DNA from: Tunturiibacter empetritectus
GTDB lineage: Bacteria > Acidobacteriota > Terriglobia > Terriglobales > Acidobacteriaceae
Direction: 5' to 3'
Assembly: GCF_013410875.1 (NCBI RefSeq)
Contig: NZ_JACCCU010000001.1
Coordinates: 310,001 to 374,000, forward strand
Length of the DNA stretch: 64,000 bases
In this document: in pieces, positions 18,670 through 27,346 of the stretch
How the letters are laid out: each line of letters opens with the position of its first letter
Numbering within the stretch: position 1 is the first letter of the stretch
Notes under the pieces: model-generated
Databases searched by the model: none
Told to the model about the DNA's origin: nothing
What the model saw: only the letters and a program-made list of their open reading frames with translations
Translations under genes and position numbers: made by a program

Positions 18670-19983
18670 TCATTGCGCAGTCGTATTAACAATCGGCGTC
18701 TGTCGATTCCTAGCCACCAAAGCCAGCCCCGCCGCACCAAGAGCCATGGCACTAATCAAATAAAGGCCGCCGGTAAAGCTCTGCGTAGCATCCCTCAGCC
18801 GCCCGGTCATATAGGGGCCCGCAAATCCGCCTACGCCACCCACCATCTGCAGAATCGCCACAGCCCCAGCCGCCGCTGTCCCACTCAACATGCTTGTCGC
18901 CAGCGTCCAGAACGGCCCCATCATGCTCCAGAGCCCAATAGCCGCCAGCGTCATTGCACACAAAGCCACAACCAGCGCATGTGCCCAAGCCGCCCAAGCA
19001 AACCCCACCGCCGACAACGTCAGGCACCCAGCGATATGCCATCGTCGCTCCTTCCGCTTATCCGAACTCCACCCCACCACCACCGTCATCGCCGCCGCAG
19101 CAAGATAAGGAAACGTCGCATACCGCGCGATCAAAATTGCATCCCTGTCCCCACCATGCGAAAAGCTCTGCAGAATAAGCGGCATCCAAAGGTTCACGAT
19201 ATACACGCCCACCTGGCTCACAAAATAAACACCCGCCAGCACCCACAAAGCTGGCAGCCGAAACGCATCGAGCAGCCGATGGTGTGTCGAAGCACCAGAC
19301 AGCTCCTTATCCCGCTGCAACTCCCCCTCAAGCCATGTGCGCTCTTCAGGCCGCAGCCAACCCGCATTCGCCGGTCCATCCTTTAGCACAAACAAAACCG
19401 AAATCCCCAGCAGTACCGTAGGAACTCCCTCCGACACAAACAACCACTGCCACCCCGCCAACCCACCCACACCATCCAGCTTCAGCAGATAACTCGACAG
19501 CGGCCCACCCACCACTCCCGCCAGCGACGTCGCCGTCATAAACTTCGCCACCGCTCGCGCCCGCTCCTGCGTAGGAAACCAGTACGTCAGATAGATAATC
19601 ATCCCCGGAAAAAATCCCGCCTCACTCACCCCCAGCAAAAACCGCAGCACATAGAACGACTCCTTCGAGTGCATAAACATCATGCAGGTCGAGATCACGC
19701 CCCACGAGATCATGATCCGCGCAATCCACATCCGCGCCCCCACGCGCGTCAACATCAAATTGCTAGGCAGATCGAACAGCACCGACCCCAGAAAAAAAAT
19801 CCCCGCGCCCGTCCCATACACCGTATTGCTGAAGTGCAGATCCCGCTGCAGGTCATAAGCAGCAAACCCCACATTCACCCGATCCAGATAAGCCACAATG
19901 TAAAGCAGAAAAATATAAGGAATCAGCCGCCACGTAATCTTCGAGTAAAGCGCCCGCCCATCCACCGCAGCCGTCGATTCCAT
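18670..19983 (-). CDS. MFS transporter, anion:cation symporter group
   Basis: 437 residues, 12 predicted membrane helices. The first helix pair has YLDRVNVGFAA, a hallmark of the ACS subgroup (tartrate, glucarate, galactonate and phthalate carriers), followed by GAGIFFLGSVLFDLPSNLML and an R-x-R loop. The central loop has WLRPEERTWLEGELQRDKE, also typical. A proton-coupled organic acid importer is likely; the substrate cannot be read. A small membrane gene lies 16 bases downstream of a possible shared promoter region. Confidence 0.9.
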   Translation of the reverse strand: MESTAAVDGRALYSKITWRLIPYIFLLYIVAYLDRVNVGFAAYDLQRDLHFSNTVYGTGAGIFFLGSVLFDLPSNLMLTRVGARMWIARIMISWGVISTCMMFMHSKESFYVLRFLLGVSEAGFFPGMIIYLTYWFPTQERARAVAKFMTATSLAGVVGGPLSSYLLKLDGVGGLAGWQWLFVSEGVPTVLLGISVLFVLKDGPANAGWLRPEERTWLEGELQRDKELSGASTHHRLLDAFRLPALWVLAGVYFVSQVGVYIVNLWMPLILQSFSHGGDRDAILIARYATFPYLAAAAMTVVVGWSSDKRKERRWHIAGCLTLSAVGFAWAAWAHALVVALCAMTLAAIGLWSMMGPFWTLATSMLSGTAAAGAVAILQMVGGVGGFAGPYMTGRLRDATQSFTGGLYLISAMALGAAGLALVARNRQTPIVNTTAQ

Positions 19984-19998
19984 CCGATCCTCTTCGTA

Positions 19999-20289
19999 CT
20001 AACTCGTCGATCCGCCGTGATGAACAGGAGGAATCACCTGCACGCGCCGCGCCTCGCGAAGCGACTGCCAACCCGCGATTGCCATCAGCAGAAAAAATCC
20101 GCCGAAGCCAACCGCAACTCCAAATGCCCCCGCGACACCCAACAACGTCACCCAAAGCGGATTGCTTTTATCCGCAAAGTAGACGAACGCCGCAACAATA
20201 TCTCCCAACACCAAAAGCAAAGAGAAGAGCAGCACACCAAGAAACGCCACAAGCCACTTCTTCGCGCCATCCGGTATCGCTTTACTCAT
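19999..20289 (-). CDS. Small two-helix membrane protein
   Basis: About 96 residues from the ATG at 20289 (an in-frame ATG at 20301 adds 4). Two hydrophobic helices (about 15-40 and 48-72 of the longer form), then a basic tail and a His/Gly-rich end. It ends 16 bases before the MFS gene on the same strand, so it is probably co-transcribed. No family recognised; a helper of the transporter is only a guess. Confidence 0.65.
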   Translation of the reverse strand: MSKAIPDGAKKWLVAFLGVLLFSLLLVLGDIVAAFVYFADKSNPLWVTLLGVAGAFGVAVGFGGFFLLMAIAGWQSLREARRVQVIPPVHHGGSTS

Positions 20290-20341
20290 CACCGCGCTCA
20301 TCAGTGGACCCTATCCAACTCTATGCAGCCTACCACGCTCA

Positions 20342-21469
20342 TCACGCTCGCTCCGCCTCCAGCAGCCGCCGCTTCCGCTCCACGCCCCAACGATATCCAG
20401 TGATAGCCCCATCTTTGCCCACCACGCGATGGCAAGGCACCGCAATCGCAATCGGATTCGCCCCGCAAGCCCCAGCCACCGCACGCGAAGCCGTCGGCGC
20501 ACCAAGCTGCAACGCCACCTCCGAGTAGCTCCGCGTCTCTCCCCGCGGAATCGCCTGTAGTGCCTTCCAAACCCGCTGCTGAAACGCCGTAGCCCTCACG
20601 TCCAACGGAAACGTAGCCGCCAGCGGATGCTCCCCCAACTGACTCGACACGAACGCCACAGCATCCGCAAGCCAACCAGTATTTCCCTTAGCCACCACCA
20701 ACTGCGCCTTCGAGAACTGCTCCCGCAAGCCAGCAACTAACTCCTTGTCATCCTTCCCAAAAGCAATCGAGCAGATCCCCACATCCGTCGTCGCCACCAG
20801 CATCCGTCCCAGCGGACTAGCTGCCGTGCAGTATCGAATCAGCAGCCCAGCCCCACCCTCCCGCATCACCCGCGGAGTCATCCCCAGCGTCGCCGCACTC
20901 TTCTCATACAGCCTGCTGCTCGACCCAAACCCCGCTTCATAGATCGCATCCGTAATTGGAGCCTTCACCTTCTTCGGCTCTCTCACCTTAGTCTTGAACC
21001 GCTCCAGCCGAGCCTCCTTCGCATACTGTCCCGGACTCACCCCCAGCACCCGCTTGAACCCGCGCAGAATCGTCAACCGGCCCACGCCCGTAGCCTTCGC
21101 CACATCCGCCAATCGCGTCCGCGTCTCCGAGCCCGCATTCTCCCGCATATACTCCGTCACCGCCGCAATCGCATCCGCCTGCGGATCGGCCTTCGCCTCG
21201 GTCCGGTCAGGCTCACACCGCAAGCAAGCACGATACCCAGCAGCCTCAGCCAGGGCCGGGGTAGGGAAGAACGTCACATTCTTCCGCGAAGGCCGCCGGC
21301 TCGCACAGCTCGGCTTGCAATAAACCTTCGTAGACTTCACGGCATACACAAACTGCCCATCCGCACTCCTATCCCGCCCCAGCACCTGCTGCCACTGCTT
21401 CCCGGGAAAGTAACTCGGAACCGTCACATCGCTCTTCGCTGCACTGGTCATCATCATGGTCTCTGTCAT
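20342..21469 (-). CDS. ada: Ada bifunctional DNA repair protein and activator
   Basis: 375 residues from the ATG at 21469. In order: a zinc-binding methylphosphotriester acceptor domain with Cys51, Cys55, Cys82 and Cys85 (YCKPSC, CLRCEP); an AraC-type HTH (about 105-185, VGRLTILRGFKRVLGVSP); a ribonuclease-like linker; and the O6-alkylguanine transferase domain with the acceptor Cys346 in PCHRV. All four functional parts are intact, so it should both repair methylated DNA and activate its regulon. No alkB or alkA is adjacent. Confidence 0.95.
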   Translation of the reverse strand: MTETMMMTSAAKSDVTVPSYFPGKQWQQVLGRDRSADGQFVYAVKSTKVYCKPSCASRRPSRKNVTFFPTPALAEAAGYRACLRCEPDRTEAKADPQADAIAAVTEYMRENAGSETRTRLADVAKATGVGRLTILRGFKRVLGVSPGQYAKEARLERFKTKVREPKKVKAPITDAIYEAGFGSSSRLYEKSAATLGMTPRVMREGGAGLLIRYCTAASPLGRMLVATTDVGICSIAFGKDDKELVAGLREQFSKAQLVVAKGNTGWLADAVAFVSSQLGEHPLAATFPLDVRATAFQQRVWKALQAIPRGETRSYSEVALQLGAPTASRAVAGACGANPIAIAVPCHRVVGKDGAITGYRWGVERKRRLLEAERA

Positions 21470-21578
21470 TCCAGTATCCTCCCATCCCCGCCAAATCTGC
21501 ACACTCCGTTTCGGTCACCCAAACTCACATCATGCAGATCACTTCAATCGCGCGCGCGGTCCAAGCTAAACTCAATTC

Positions 21579-22088
21579 ATGCGAAGCATGATTCGAACTG
21601 TCACTCTCGCCACAACTTTTTCTGCCCTCTCCCTCACCGCAAGGGCCCAAGACAAGACCATCCCCCCGCTACCCCAGCAGCCGATCCTTACCCTCCACGC
21701 GAAGGGCTCCCAGATCTACCTCTGTCAGCGCAACGAAAACTCCTACCAATGGCTCTTCACCGCACCCGCTGCCCGCCTCTTCAACGACGCCGGCAACGAA
21801 GTCGCCACCCACGGCGACGGCCCCGTCTGGAACTATCAGGACAGCAGCTCCATCCAGGGCATCGTCCAGGTCAAAGTCCCATCGCCCGACCCTGCCTCCA
21901 TTCCCTGGCTCCTTCTCAAAGCAGTCAACCCCGCCCGCACCGGCATCCTCACTAAAGTCGACTTTATCCGTCGCTCCGACACCCACGGCGGCATCGCCCC
22001 CACCACCGGCTGTGATGAATGCCACGCAGACGCCGTAGCCCGCGTACCCTACACCGCCACCTACACCTTCTACTCCGCGAAGCCCTGA
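21579..22088 (+). CDS. DUF3455-domain secreted protein
   Basis: 169 residues with a signal peptide (1-23, ending ARAQ). The body matches DUF3455: an early LHAKGSQIYLCQ strand, ATHGDGPVW, and the C-terminal TGCDECHADAVARVPYTATY. Two Cys in GCDECH are notable, since most relatives have a single Cys there with a partner near the N-terminus (here QIYLC). Function unknown. Convergent with the transglutaminase gene, with the stops 1 base apart. Confidence 0.83.
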   Translation: MRSMIRTVTLATTFSALSLTARAQDKTIPPLPQQPILTLHAKGSQIYLCQRNENSYQWLFTAPAARLFNDAGNEVATHGDGPVWNYQDSSSIQGIVQVKVPSPDPASIPWLLLKAVNPARTGILTKVDFIRRSDTHGGIAPTTGCDECHADAVARVPYTATYTFYSAKP

Positions 22089-22089
22089 G

Positions 22090-23049
22090 CTACTCGCTGA
22101 AGCCCTGAACCGCCCCCGCCGAGCCGCGATTCGACGAAGTCACGATAGGCTCCTGCGCAATCGTGCCCGGCAGACTCGGCACCGTCGTCCCATCCTCGAG
22201 CACCTCGTAGCTGTCCACATAAAAGTTCGTCAGAATCGCATTCCCGAACGAAGTCGTAATCGCCACATCCGCCGCATCCCGCCCCGCCGCCATCAACACC
22301 CGTCCAATCCTCGGTTCGTTATGTCGCGCATCCATCGTCATCCAGCGCCCATCGAGAAACACCTCGTACCACGCGCTGAAATCCCCCGGCCCGCTAAACG
22401 GCGCGCGAATATCCCCCAGATACCCTGTCACATAACGAGCCGGAATATTCTGGCAACGCGACAGCGTAATCGCCAGGTGCTGATAGTCCCGGCACACCCC
22501 CACCCGCTCCGTAAACACATCCATCGCCGTCTTCGTCGGCCGTGCCGTCTTGTAGTTGAACATCACCTTCTCGTGCACCCAGTCGCGAATCGCCGAAGCC
22601 TTCGTCCATCCCGGCGTCATCCACCCAAACAGATCCTGCGCGATCGGCCCAAACTTATCCACCTCGCAGTACCGGCTCGCCAGCAGAAACTGCAGCACCT
22701 CCGAAGGCAGATCCTCCACCGCAGCCTGCTGGGCATACGCATTGATCGGGTCCGCCAACCCCTCCATCTCAACAACACTGGTCCCGCTCAATCGGATGCC
22801 ACCAGCCGGCGCCATAAAACGCGTGCAACGGTTCCCAAACACATCGTGATACTCCAACACCGGAACATCAGTCTCGTGATACTCCGACACCGGAACATCG
22901 CTTTTAGTCTCTCCGTTAATGTGTTCAACTTTCAGCTCATTGCCCGCCCTCACCTGGGACTTCAGTGAAGGGTGCAGATGCAGCATAGCCACCATCGGCG
23001 TAGGCATAGGAAGATGAAATTGAATATCGTATTCAGACTTAACGAGCAT
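22090..23049 (-). CDS. Transglutaminase-like protease/amidase-type protein
   Basis: About 319 residues from the ATG at 23049, chosen because AGAGGG lies 6 bases upstream; an ATG at 23094 would add 15. An N-terminal beta-sandwich domain (about 1-100) precedes a transglutaminase core. The catalytic Cys is in ERVGVCRDYQHLAI, the His in WMTMDARHNEPR. Family members are usually cytoplasmic and their substrates are unknown. Ten codons in the N-terminal domain are tandemly duplicated (DVPVxEYHET twice; 22845-22904). Confidence 0.88.
   Translation of the reverse strand: MLVKSEYDIQFHLPMPTPMVAMLHLHPSLKSQVRAGNELKVEHINGETKSDVPVSEYHETDVPVLEYHDVFGNRCTRFMAPAGGIRLSGTSVVEMEGLADPINAYAQQAAVEDLPSEVLQFLLASRYCEVDKFGPIAQDLFGWMTPGWTKASAIRDWVHEKVMFNYKTARPTKTAMDVFTERVGVCRDYQHLAITLSRCQNIPARYVTGYLGDIRAPFSGPGDFSAWYEVFLDGRWMTMDARHNEPRIGRVLMAAGRDAADVAITTSFGNAILTNFYVDSYEVLEDGTTVPSLPGTIAQEPIVTSSNRGSAGAVQGFSE
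22845..22904. repeat. 30-base tandem duplication within a CDS
   Basis: Two adjacent 30-base units (22845-22874 and 22875-22904) nearly identical over the first 25 bases, encoding DVPVSEYHET and DVPVLEYHDV. In-frame, so the protein is kept intact. Confidence 0.8.
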
Positions 23050-23248
23050 CAATACCCTCTTTTCTACTGGGGTTGGTATTAAAGTGTGATGCAAATTAAG
23101 CGATAGCCAGCAGTCTACTGCATCTCCCCCAATACCCCACCACCAAAAAGCAGATCAACCGGCAGGCTCAAACCCATAGGCGCAACGATGCGCTTTTGTG
23201 GACTTGAACTTCGCGCCAACCCATCGGGTCTATGTTCAGGCCGTGACT

Positions 23249-24358
23249 TTATGTCCAAGCCGTGACAGCACTCCCACCGAACACAACCTGTTGGCGCACT
23301 GCGGGTGTGAAGAGACTATAGAGCTTCGGATCGGCATGTGCACTCACTGCATCCAGTGCAGCGCGATGTTCCGGTGAAAGAACGATGTCCAAAGCCACAC
23401 CATTGTCGGTCACCTGCTCGGCCCGGCTCACTCCCATCAGAGTCGATGTGACGCCCGGCCTCCCGCAAACCCAGGCCAGCGCCATGCGAGCAGGGCTCTG
23501 GCCAGCCTCTCCGGCAACCCGCTTCAGCTCCTCCACAATCTTCCAGTTGCGTTCCGTAAACAGCGAATTGCCGAAAGGATTTGCTCCATCAAGCCGCTTG
23601 TCGCCATCAGGACGTTTCGCGTTCCCTGTAGCCGCATCTCGTGGCAACCCACCCGCTCGTGGCGCTGCCGCCTCAACGGTCGCGCGGTCGTACTTGCCCG
23701 TTAGCAGTCCATAGGCAAGCGGGCTCCAGGGCACAACTCCCATCCCGAACTCCTTCGCAAGCGGCACATGCTCATCCTCTAGGTCGCGATTTACTAAAGA
23801 GTAGAAATACTGCAGGGCGATAGGACCCGGAAGCCCCCGAACCGTGGCAAGCGTCGCGAGTTTCGCGACATACCAGGCAGGCGCATTCGACATCCCCCAG
23901 TAACGGATCTTGCCCGCTCGTACCAGCGCGGTCATGCTTTCGAGCAACTCCTCGGCAGGCGTAACCGAGTCCCAGACGTGAATCCAGAACAAGTCAACGT
24001 AGTCGGTTCGCAGCCGTCTCAGCGAGCCTTCGAGAGCGGCGTGGAGATGCTTCGCGCCATTCCCGCCCACGTGGACACCCTGGCCTGCCGCAAACCCGGC
24101 CTTAGTCGCGACCACGATCTGATCACGCAACTTCCGCTCAGCGAGGAAGCCACCGAGCATCTCTTCACTGCGGCCCCCAGCGTACACATCCGCCGTGTCG
24201 ACGAAGTTGCCGCCCGCCTCCACATAGGCGTTAAACACAGCGCTCGATCCAGCTTCATCCATCCCCCACCGTGCGGTGCCGAAGGTCATGGTGCCAAGAG
24301 CGATTGGGCTGACGACGAGGCCGGAACGGCCAAGAGTGCGATAGTTCGTAAAAGGCAT
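23249..24358 (-). CDS. Aldo/keto reductase
   Basis: 369 residues from the ATG at 24358 (AAGGAAACC upstream). (beta/alpha)8 NADPH-dependent oxidoreductase. The tetrad is in FVDTADVY (Asp, Tyr), VATKAG (Lys) and FWIHVWD (His). The C-terminal STLMGVSRAEQV holds the cofactor phosphate contacts. Compared with the reductase at 4050 it has a longer insertion (about 230-270, Pro/Asp/Gly-rich). It is divergent from a TetR gene that begins 80 bases away, and is the likely target of that repressor. Confidence 0.92.
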   Translation of the reverse strand: MPFTNYRTLGRSGLVVSPIALGTMTFGTARWGMDEAGSSAVFNAYVEAGGNFVDTADVYAGGRSEEMLGGFLAERKLRDQIVVATKAGFAAGQGVHVGGNGAKHLHAALEGSLRRLRTDYVDLFWIHVWDSVTPAEELLESMTALVRAGKIRYWGMSNAPAWYVAKLATLATVRGLPGPIALQYFYSLVNRDLEDEHVPLAKEFGMGVVPWSPLAYGLLTGKYDRATVEAAAPRAGGLPRDAATGNAKRPDGDKRLDGANPFGNSLFTERNWKIVEELKRVAGEAGQSPARMALAWVCGRPGVTSTLMGVSRAEQVTDNGVALDIVLSPEHRAALDAVSAHADPKLYSLFTPAVRQQVVFGGSAVTAWT

Positions 24359-24426
24359 AATGGTTTCCTTAGTGTTCGCTATGAAAATAAGTACACTCCG
24401 CTTGCAAGATGATGTCAAGGTGTTTA

Positions 24427-24440
24427 ATAGTAATAACTAT
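24427..24440. promoter_or_regulatory. Candidate TetR operator
   Basis: Perfect inverted repeat ATAGT-AATA-ACTAT that overlaps the likely tetR start codon (24439). TetR-family genes commonly bind palindromes in the divergent promoter; this one would allow autorepression. It is short, so only a candidate. Confidence 0.4.
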
Positions 24441-25059
24441 GAAAACGCTTCAGCAAACAGCTAGGCGCAAGCCTGGAAGGCCGTTGGGGTTTGATCGCGA
24501 AGCAGCGTTGCACCAGGCGATGCTGCTCTTCTGGCAGCACGGATATGAAGCAACCTCTGTGAACGATCTGACCAAAGCTATGGGGATCACCCCGCCCTCC
24601 CTCTACACCGCCTTCGGTGACAAGAAGCAACTCTTCCTGGATGCCGTTCATCGCTATGTCTCCGGCCCGGTGACTTCAAAGTCGATCATCGAGGAAGCCC
24701 CTACGGCACGGGCGGCGGCAGCCGGTTTGCTGCATGCTGCCACGATCGGCTTCACGGACGAAGCCACTCCTGCAGGATGTCTGCTGGCAAGTTCGGCCAT
24801 CAGCTGCTCGCCTGTCGCGGCCGATGTGCAGAAGGCTCTGTCCCGGATTCGAATCCGCATCGAGAAGCGTCTTCGAGACAAAATACTTCAAGATCAGAGA
24901 GTAGGAAAGCTGACGCCAAAGATCGACGCAGACGCCCTGGCCGGTCACATCATGGCCGTCATTCAAGGCATGTCCACCTTGGCTCGCGACGGTTCCAATC
25001 GGGAAAAGCTGTCCTCTGTCGCCGCTGTAGCGATGTTGGCGTGGCCAACCTCAAACTAG
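24439..25059 (+). CDS. TetR-family transcriptional repressor
   Basis: 206 residues from the ATG at 24439 (an upstream in-frame start at 24409 is less likely). The N-terminal HTH is clear: RRKPGRPLGFDREAALHQAM, then ATSVNDLTKAMGITPPSLYTAFGDKKQLF. The C-terminal ligand domain has the layout of the YxaF/LmrA group: TPAGCLLASS near the middle, then a helical end with MAVIQGMSTLARDG. Divergent from the aldo/keto reductase, which suggests regulation of a reactive carbonyl or xenobiotic response. Confidence 0.9.
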   Translation: MKTLQQTARRKPGRPLGFDREAALHQAMLLFWQHGYEATSVNDLTKAMGITPPSLYTAFGDKKQLFLDAVHRYVSGPVTSKSIIEEAPTARAAAAGLLHAATIGFTDEATPAGCLLASSAISCSPVAADVQKALSRIRIRIEKRLRDKILQDQRVGKLTPKIDADALAGHIMAVIQGMSTLARDGSNREKLSSVAAVAMLAWPTSN

Positions 25060-25082
25060 ACCACAACAAGGACTACGACAAG

Positions 25083-25109
25083 AAAAAAGGGCAGGCCCGA
25101 AGACCCGCC
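25083..25109 (-). terminator. metK terminator
   Basis: On the minus strand GGCGGGTC-TTCG-GGCCTGCC (two wobbles, UUCG-type tetraloop) followed by a T-run. It sits between convergent tetR and metK. Confidence 0.8.
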
Positions 25110-25138
25110 ATCTTTTCCAAATCCATCCAGAAGAAAAT

Positions 25139-26311
25139 CTAGTGGGAAGCCAACTGCTTCACCCCAGCCTGCTCCGCCAGCGCAGCGGCCTTATCGGTCT
25201 TCTCCCACGTAAAGCCCTCTCCCTTGCGGCCGAAGTGACCATACGCAGCCGTCGCCTTGAAGATCGGCTTGCGCAGATCGAGCCCTTCGATGATGCCCTT
25301 CGGCGTCAGCGAGAAGTTCTTCCGCACCAGATCCTCCAACTTCGACTCGTCAATCTTGCCCGTGCCAAACGTATCCACCAACACGCTCACCGGCTCAGCC
25401 ACACCAATCGCGTAGGCCAGTTGCACCTCGCAGCGATCCGCCAGCCCAGCTGCGACGATGTTCTTCGCCACATACCGCGCCATATAAGCCGCCGAACGGT
25501 CCACCTTCGTCGCATCCTTACCGCTGAACGCTCCGCCGCCATGCCGTCCCATGCCGCCATACGTGTCCACGATGATCTTCCGGCCCGTCAAACCCGTATC
25601 GCCCATCGGTCCGCCGACCACAAACCGCCCCGTCGGATTGATGTGGTACTTCGTATCCTGGTCCAGCAGCGCCGCAGGAATCACAGCCTGAATCACGTGC
25701 TTCAAAATATCCCCGCGCAGCTCTTCGTTCCCAACGTTCTCAGCATGCTGGGTCGAGATCACAACCGCATCCACCCGCTTCGGCTTATTGTCCGCGTCAT
25801 ACTCCACCGTCACCTGGCTCTTGCCATCGGGCCGCAGGTAAGCCATCAGGCCATTCTTGCGAACCTCGCTCAACCGGTACGCCAGCTTGTGCGCCAGGGA
25901 GATCGGCGTCGGCATCAGCTCCGGCGTCTCGTTCGTCGCATACCCGAACATCATGCCCTGGTCGCCCGCTCCGCCCGTATCCACGCCCATCGCGATATCG
26001 CCCGACTGCTTATTGATCGTCGAGATCACCGAGCAGGTATTCGAGTCGAACCCATACAGCGCATTGTCATACCCAATCGCGGCAACCGTGCCCCGCACCA
26101 GGCTCTGAAAATCGACATAAGCCTTCGTCGTAATCTCCCCGGCGATCACCACCAGACCCGTACAGGTCAGCGTCTCGCACGCCACGCGGCTATAGGGATC
26201 CTGCGCCAGACAGGCGTCCAGAATCGCATCGGAGATCTGATCGGCAATCTTATCCGGATGCCCCTCAGTGACAGACTCACTCGTAAACAGAAAACGGTCG
26301 CGTTTAGCCAA
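25139..26311 (-). CDS. metK: S-adenosylmethionine synthetase
   Basis: About 390 residues from a TTG at 26311 preceded by GGAGGA, which gives the family N-terminus (M)[20 protein letters not shown]; a GTG at 26341 in frame would add 10. Makes S-adenosylmethionine from ATP and methionine. The three-domain synthetase is complete: [13 protein letters not shown] with metal and ATP contacts, [27 protein letters not shown] and a normal C-terminus. Convergent with tetR. No SAM riboswitch was recognised upstream. Confidence 0.97.
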   Translation of the reverse strand: MAKRDRFLFTSESVTEGHPDKIADQISDAILDACLAQDPYSRVACETLTCTGLVVIAGEITTKAYVDFQSLVRGTVAAIGYDNALYGFDSNTCSVISTINKQSGDIAMGVDTGGAGDQGMMFGYATNETPELMPTPISLAHKLAYRLSEVRKNGLMAYLRPDGKSQVTVEYDADNKPKRVDAVVISTQHAENVGNEELRGDILKHVIQAVIPAALLDQDTKYHINPTGRFVVGGPMGDTGLTGRKIIVDTYGGMGRHGGGAFSGKDATKVDRSAAYMARYVAKNIVAAGLADRCEVQLAYAIGVAEPVSVLVDTFGTGKIDESKLEDLVRKNFSLTPKGIIEGLDLRKPIFKATAAYGHFGRKGEGFTWEKTDKAAALAEQAGVKQLASH

Positions 26312-26368
26312 AACTCCTCCAAAGAGTACCTGCCCGGACACTTAGCCCGGAGCAGCATGCATCCCTTC

Positions 26369-26398
26369 ATTTTACCCGCGCAAAGGTCAACCGGGCAA
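26369..26398 (-). promoter_or_regulatory. Putative metK promoter
   Basis: On the minus strand TTGCCC (26398-26393), an 18-base spacer and TAAAAT (26374-26369), about 30-60 bases before the candidate metK starts. Confidence 0.45.
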
Positions 26399-26586
26399 AG
26401 AGACACATCCATCGGCGTCGGACGATCATTCAACGGCCATATTCTGCATCAAGCGGTCAGCATCAGGCGGCAACGCCGCGCCCGTTTATCGTAGGGAACT
26501 CCACGAAACACTCATCCTGCCCACCCAGACCCGAAACTGAATGCAAGCTTCCCGCAACTCTTCTGGATCGAGCTAAAGGAATCGCG

Positions 26587-27003
26587 CTACGGGATCAATC
26601 GTCCATGCAGAGCGAACTTCCACACCGCCCAGCCCAGAACCCCCAGCATCGTCACCATGGAGCCAACGCCCATCCAGCGCATGTTCGTCTTTTGCCCGCC
26701 GCCGCTTCGGTTTCGCCGTACATTCTCAGCAAACTCCGTCCAGTCGGTATTTTGGCTATCTGCTCCGCTCTCCCGCAGACTAGCCTCGAATCGTTCCATC
26801 CACGGCGACTCCTCCAGTCCCACCGCCGTCAGATAGCCGCGAACAATACCTTTTCGGAAGACCCCACCAGGCAGCTCGCCATACTCCCCGGCCTCCAGCG
26901 CCTCCAGATGGCGCAGCGAAACCTTGGTCTCCGTGGAGACCCGCTCCATCGAGACCTGCCGTCTCTCGCGCTCCCTTCGTAGCTCGACGCCGAATCGTTC
27001 CAT
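26587..27003 (-). CDS. RodZ-like HTH membrane protein
   Basis: 138 residues from the ATG at 27003 (GGAAG upstream). An N-terminal XRE/Cro-like HTH of the HTH_25 (RodZ/YfgA) kind: FGVELRRERERRQVSMERVS, then KVSLRHLEALEAGEYGELP and VFRKGIVRGYLTAVG. A basic linker follows, and a single C-terminal membrane helix (about 110-130). The RodZ periplasmic domain is absent: the protein ends soon after the helix. Full RodZ links MreB to the envelope; this may be a short relative of it. Confidence 0.78.
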   Translation of the reverse strand: MERFGVELRRERERRQVSMERVSTETKVSLRHLEALEAGEYGELPGGVFRKGIVRGYLTAVGLEESPWMERFEASLRESGADSQNTDWTEFAENVRRNRSGGGQKTNMRWMGVGSMVTMLGVLGWAVWKFALHGRLIP

Positions 27004-27346
27004 TTGGCTTCCGTCTAACCCTAATCGGCGCGAACCGCCACAACTCCAGTCCAACGCACGTTAATTGATCGAAGAATAGACCTGAGCATTTGTCAAAGTC
27101 AAAGCCACTTTTGGGGGATGCTCTACTCGCCTACCCCATTGGAACCATGGTACTTAGAACGGTTACTTCCCGGTGATCCCCCATACTCCCCTTAAGTGGG
27201 ATAGCTTTGACGATCCCCCGGCCAATCGCTATCATCGCTGGTGAAGCCTCGATCCAGTTCTTCCAAAGCTTTTTGACGATCACCCGCACGCTTCGCACCT
27301 GCCAGCACACGCCTCGCGGAATCGACCCGATTGAGAAAGAGAATGA
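27004..27346. other. Intergenic spacer
   Basis: 343 bases between divergent genes, no gene supported. Contains TTTGACGATC twice (27206-27215 and 27272-27281), 66 bases apart, each followed by C-rich sequence; could be a regulatory repeat or -35 elements. Likely promoter region for both neighbours. Confidence 0.5.

Noticed and set aside
25142..26494. 450-residue plus-strand frame over metK
   Set aside because: Antisense to metK, Arg/His/Leu-rich, no features.
26312..26586. Possible SAM riboswitch upstream of metK
   Set aside because: No SAM-I, SAM-II or SAM/SAH core could be recognised; the likely start of transcription is only 20-50 bases before the gene.
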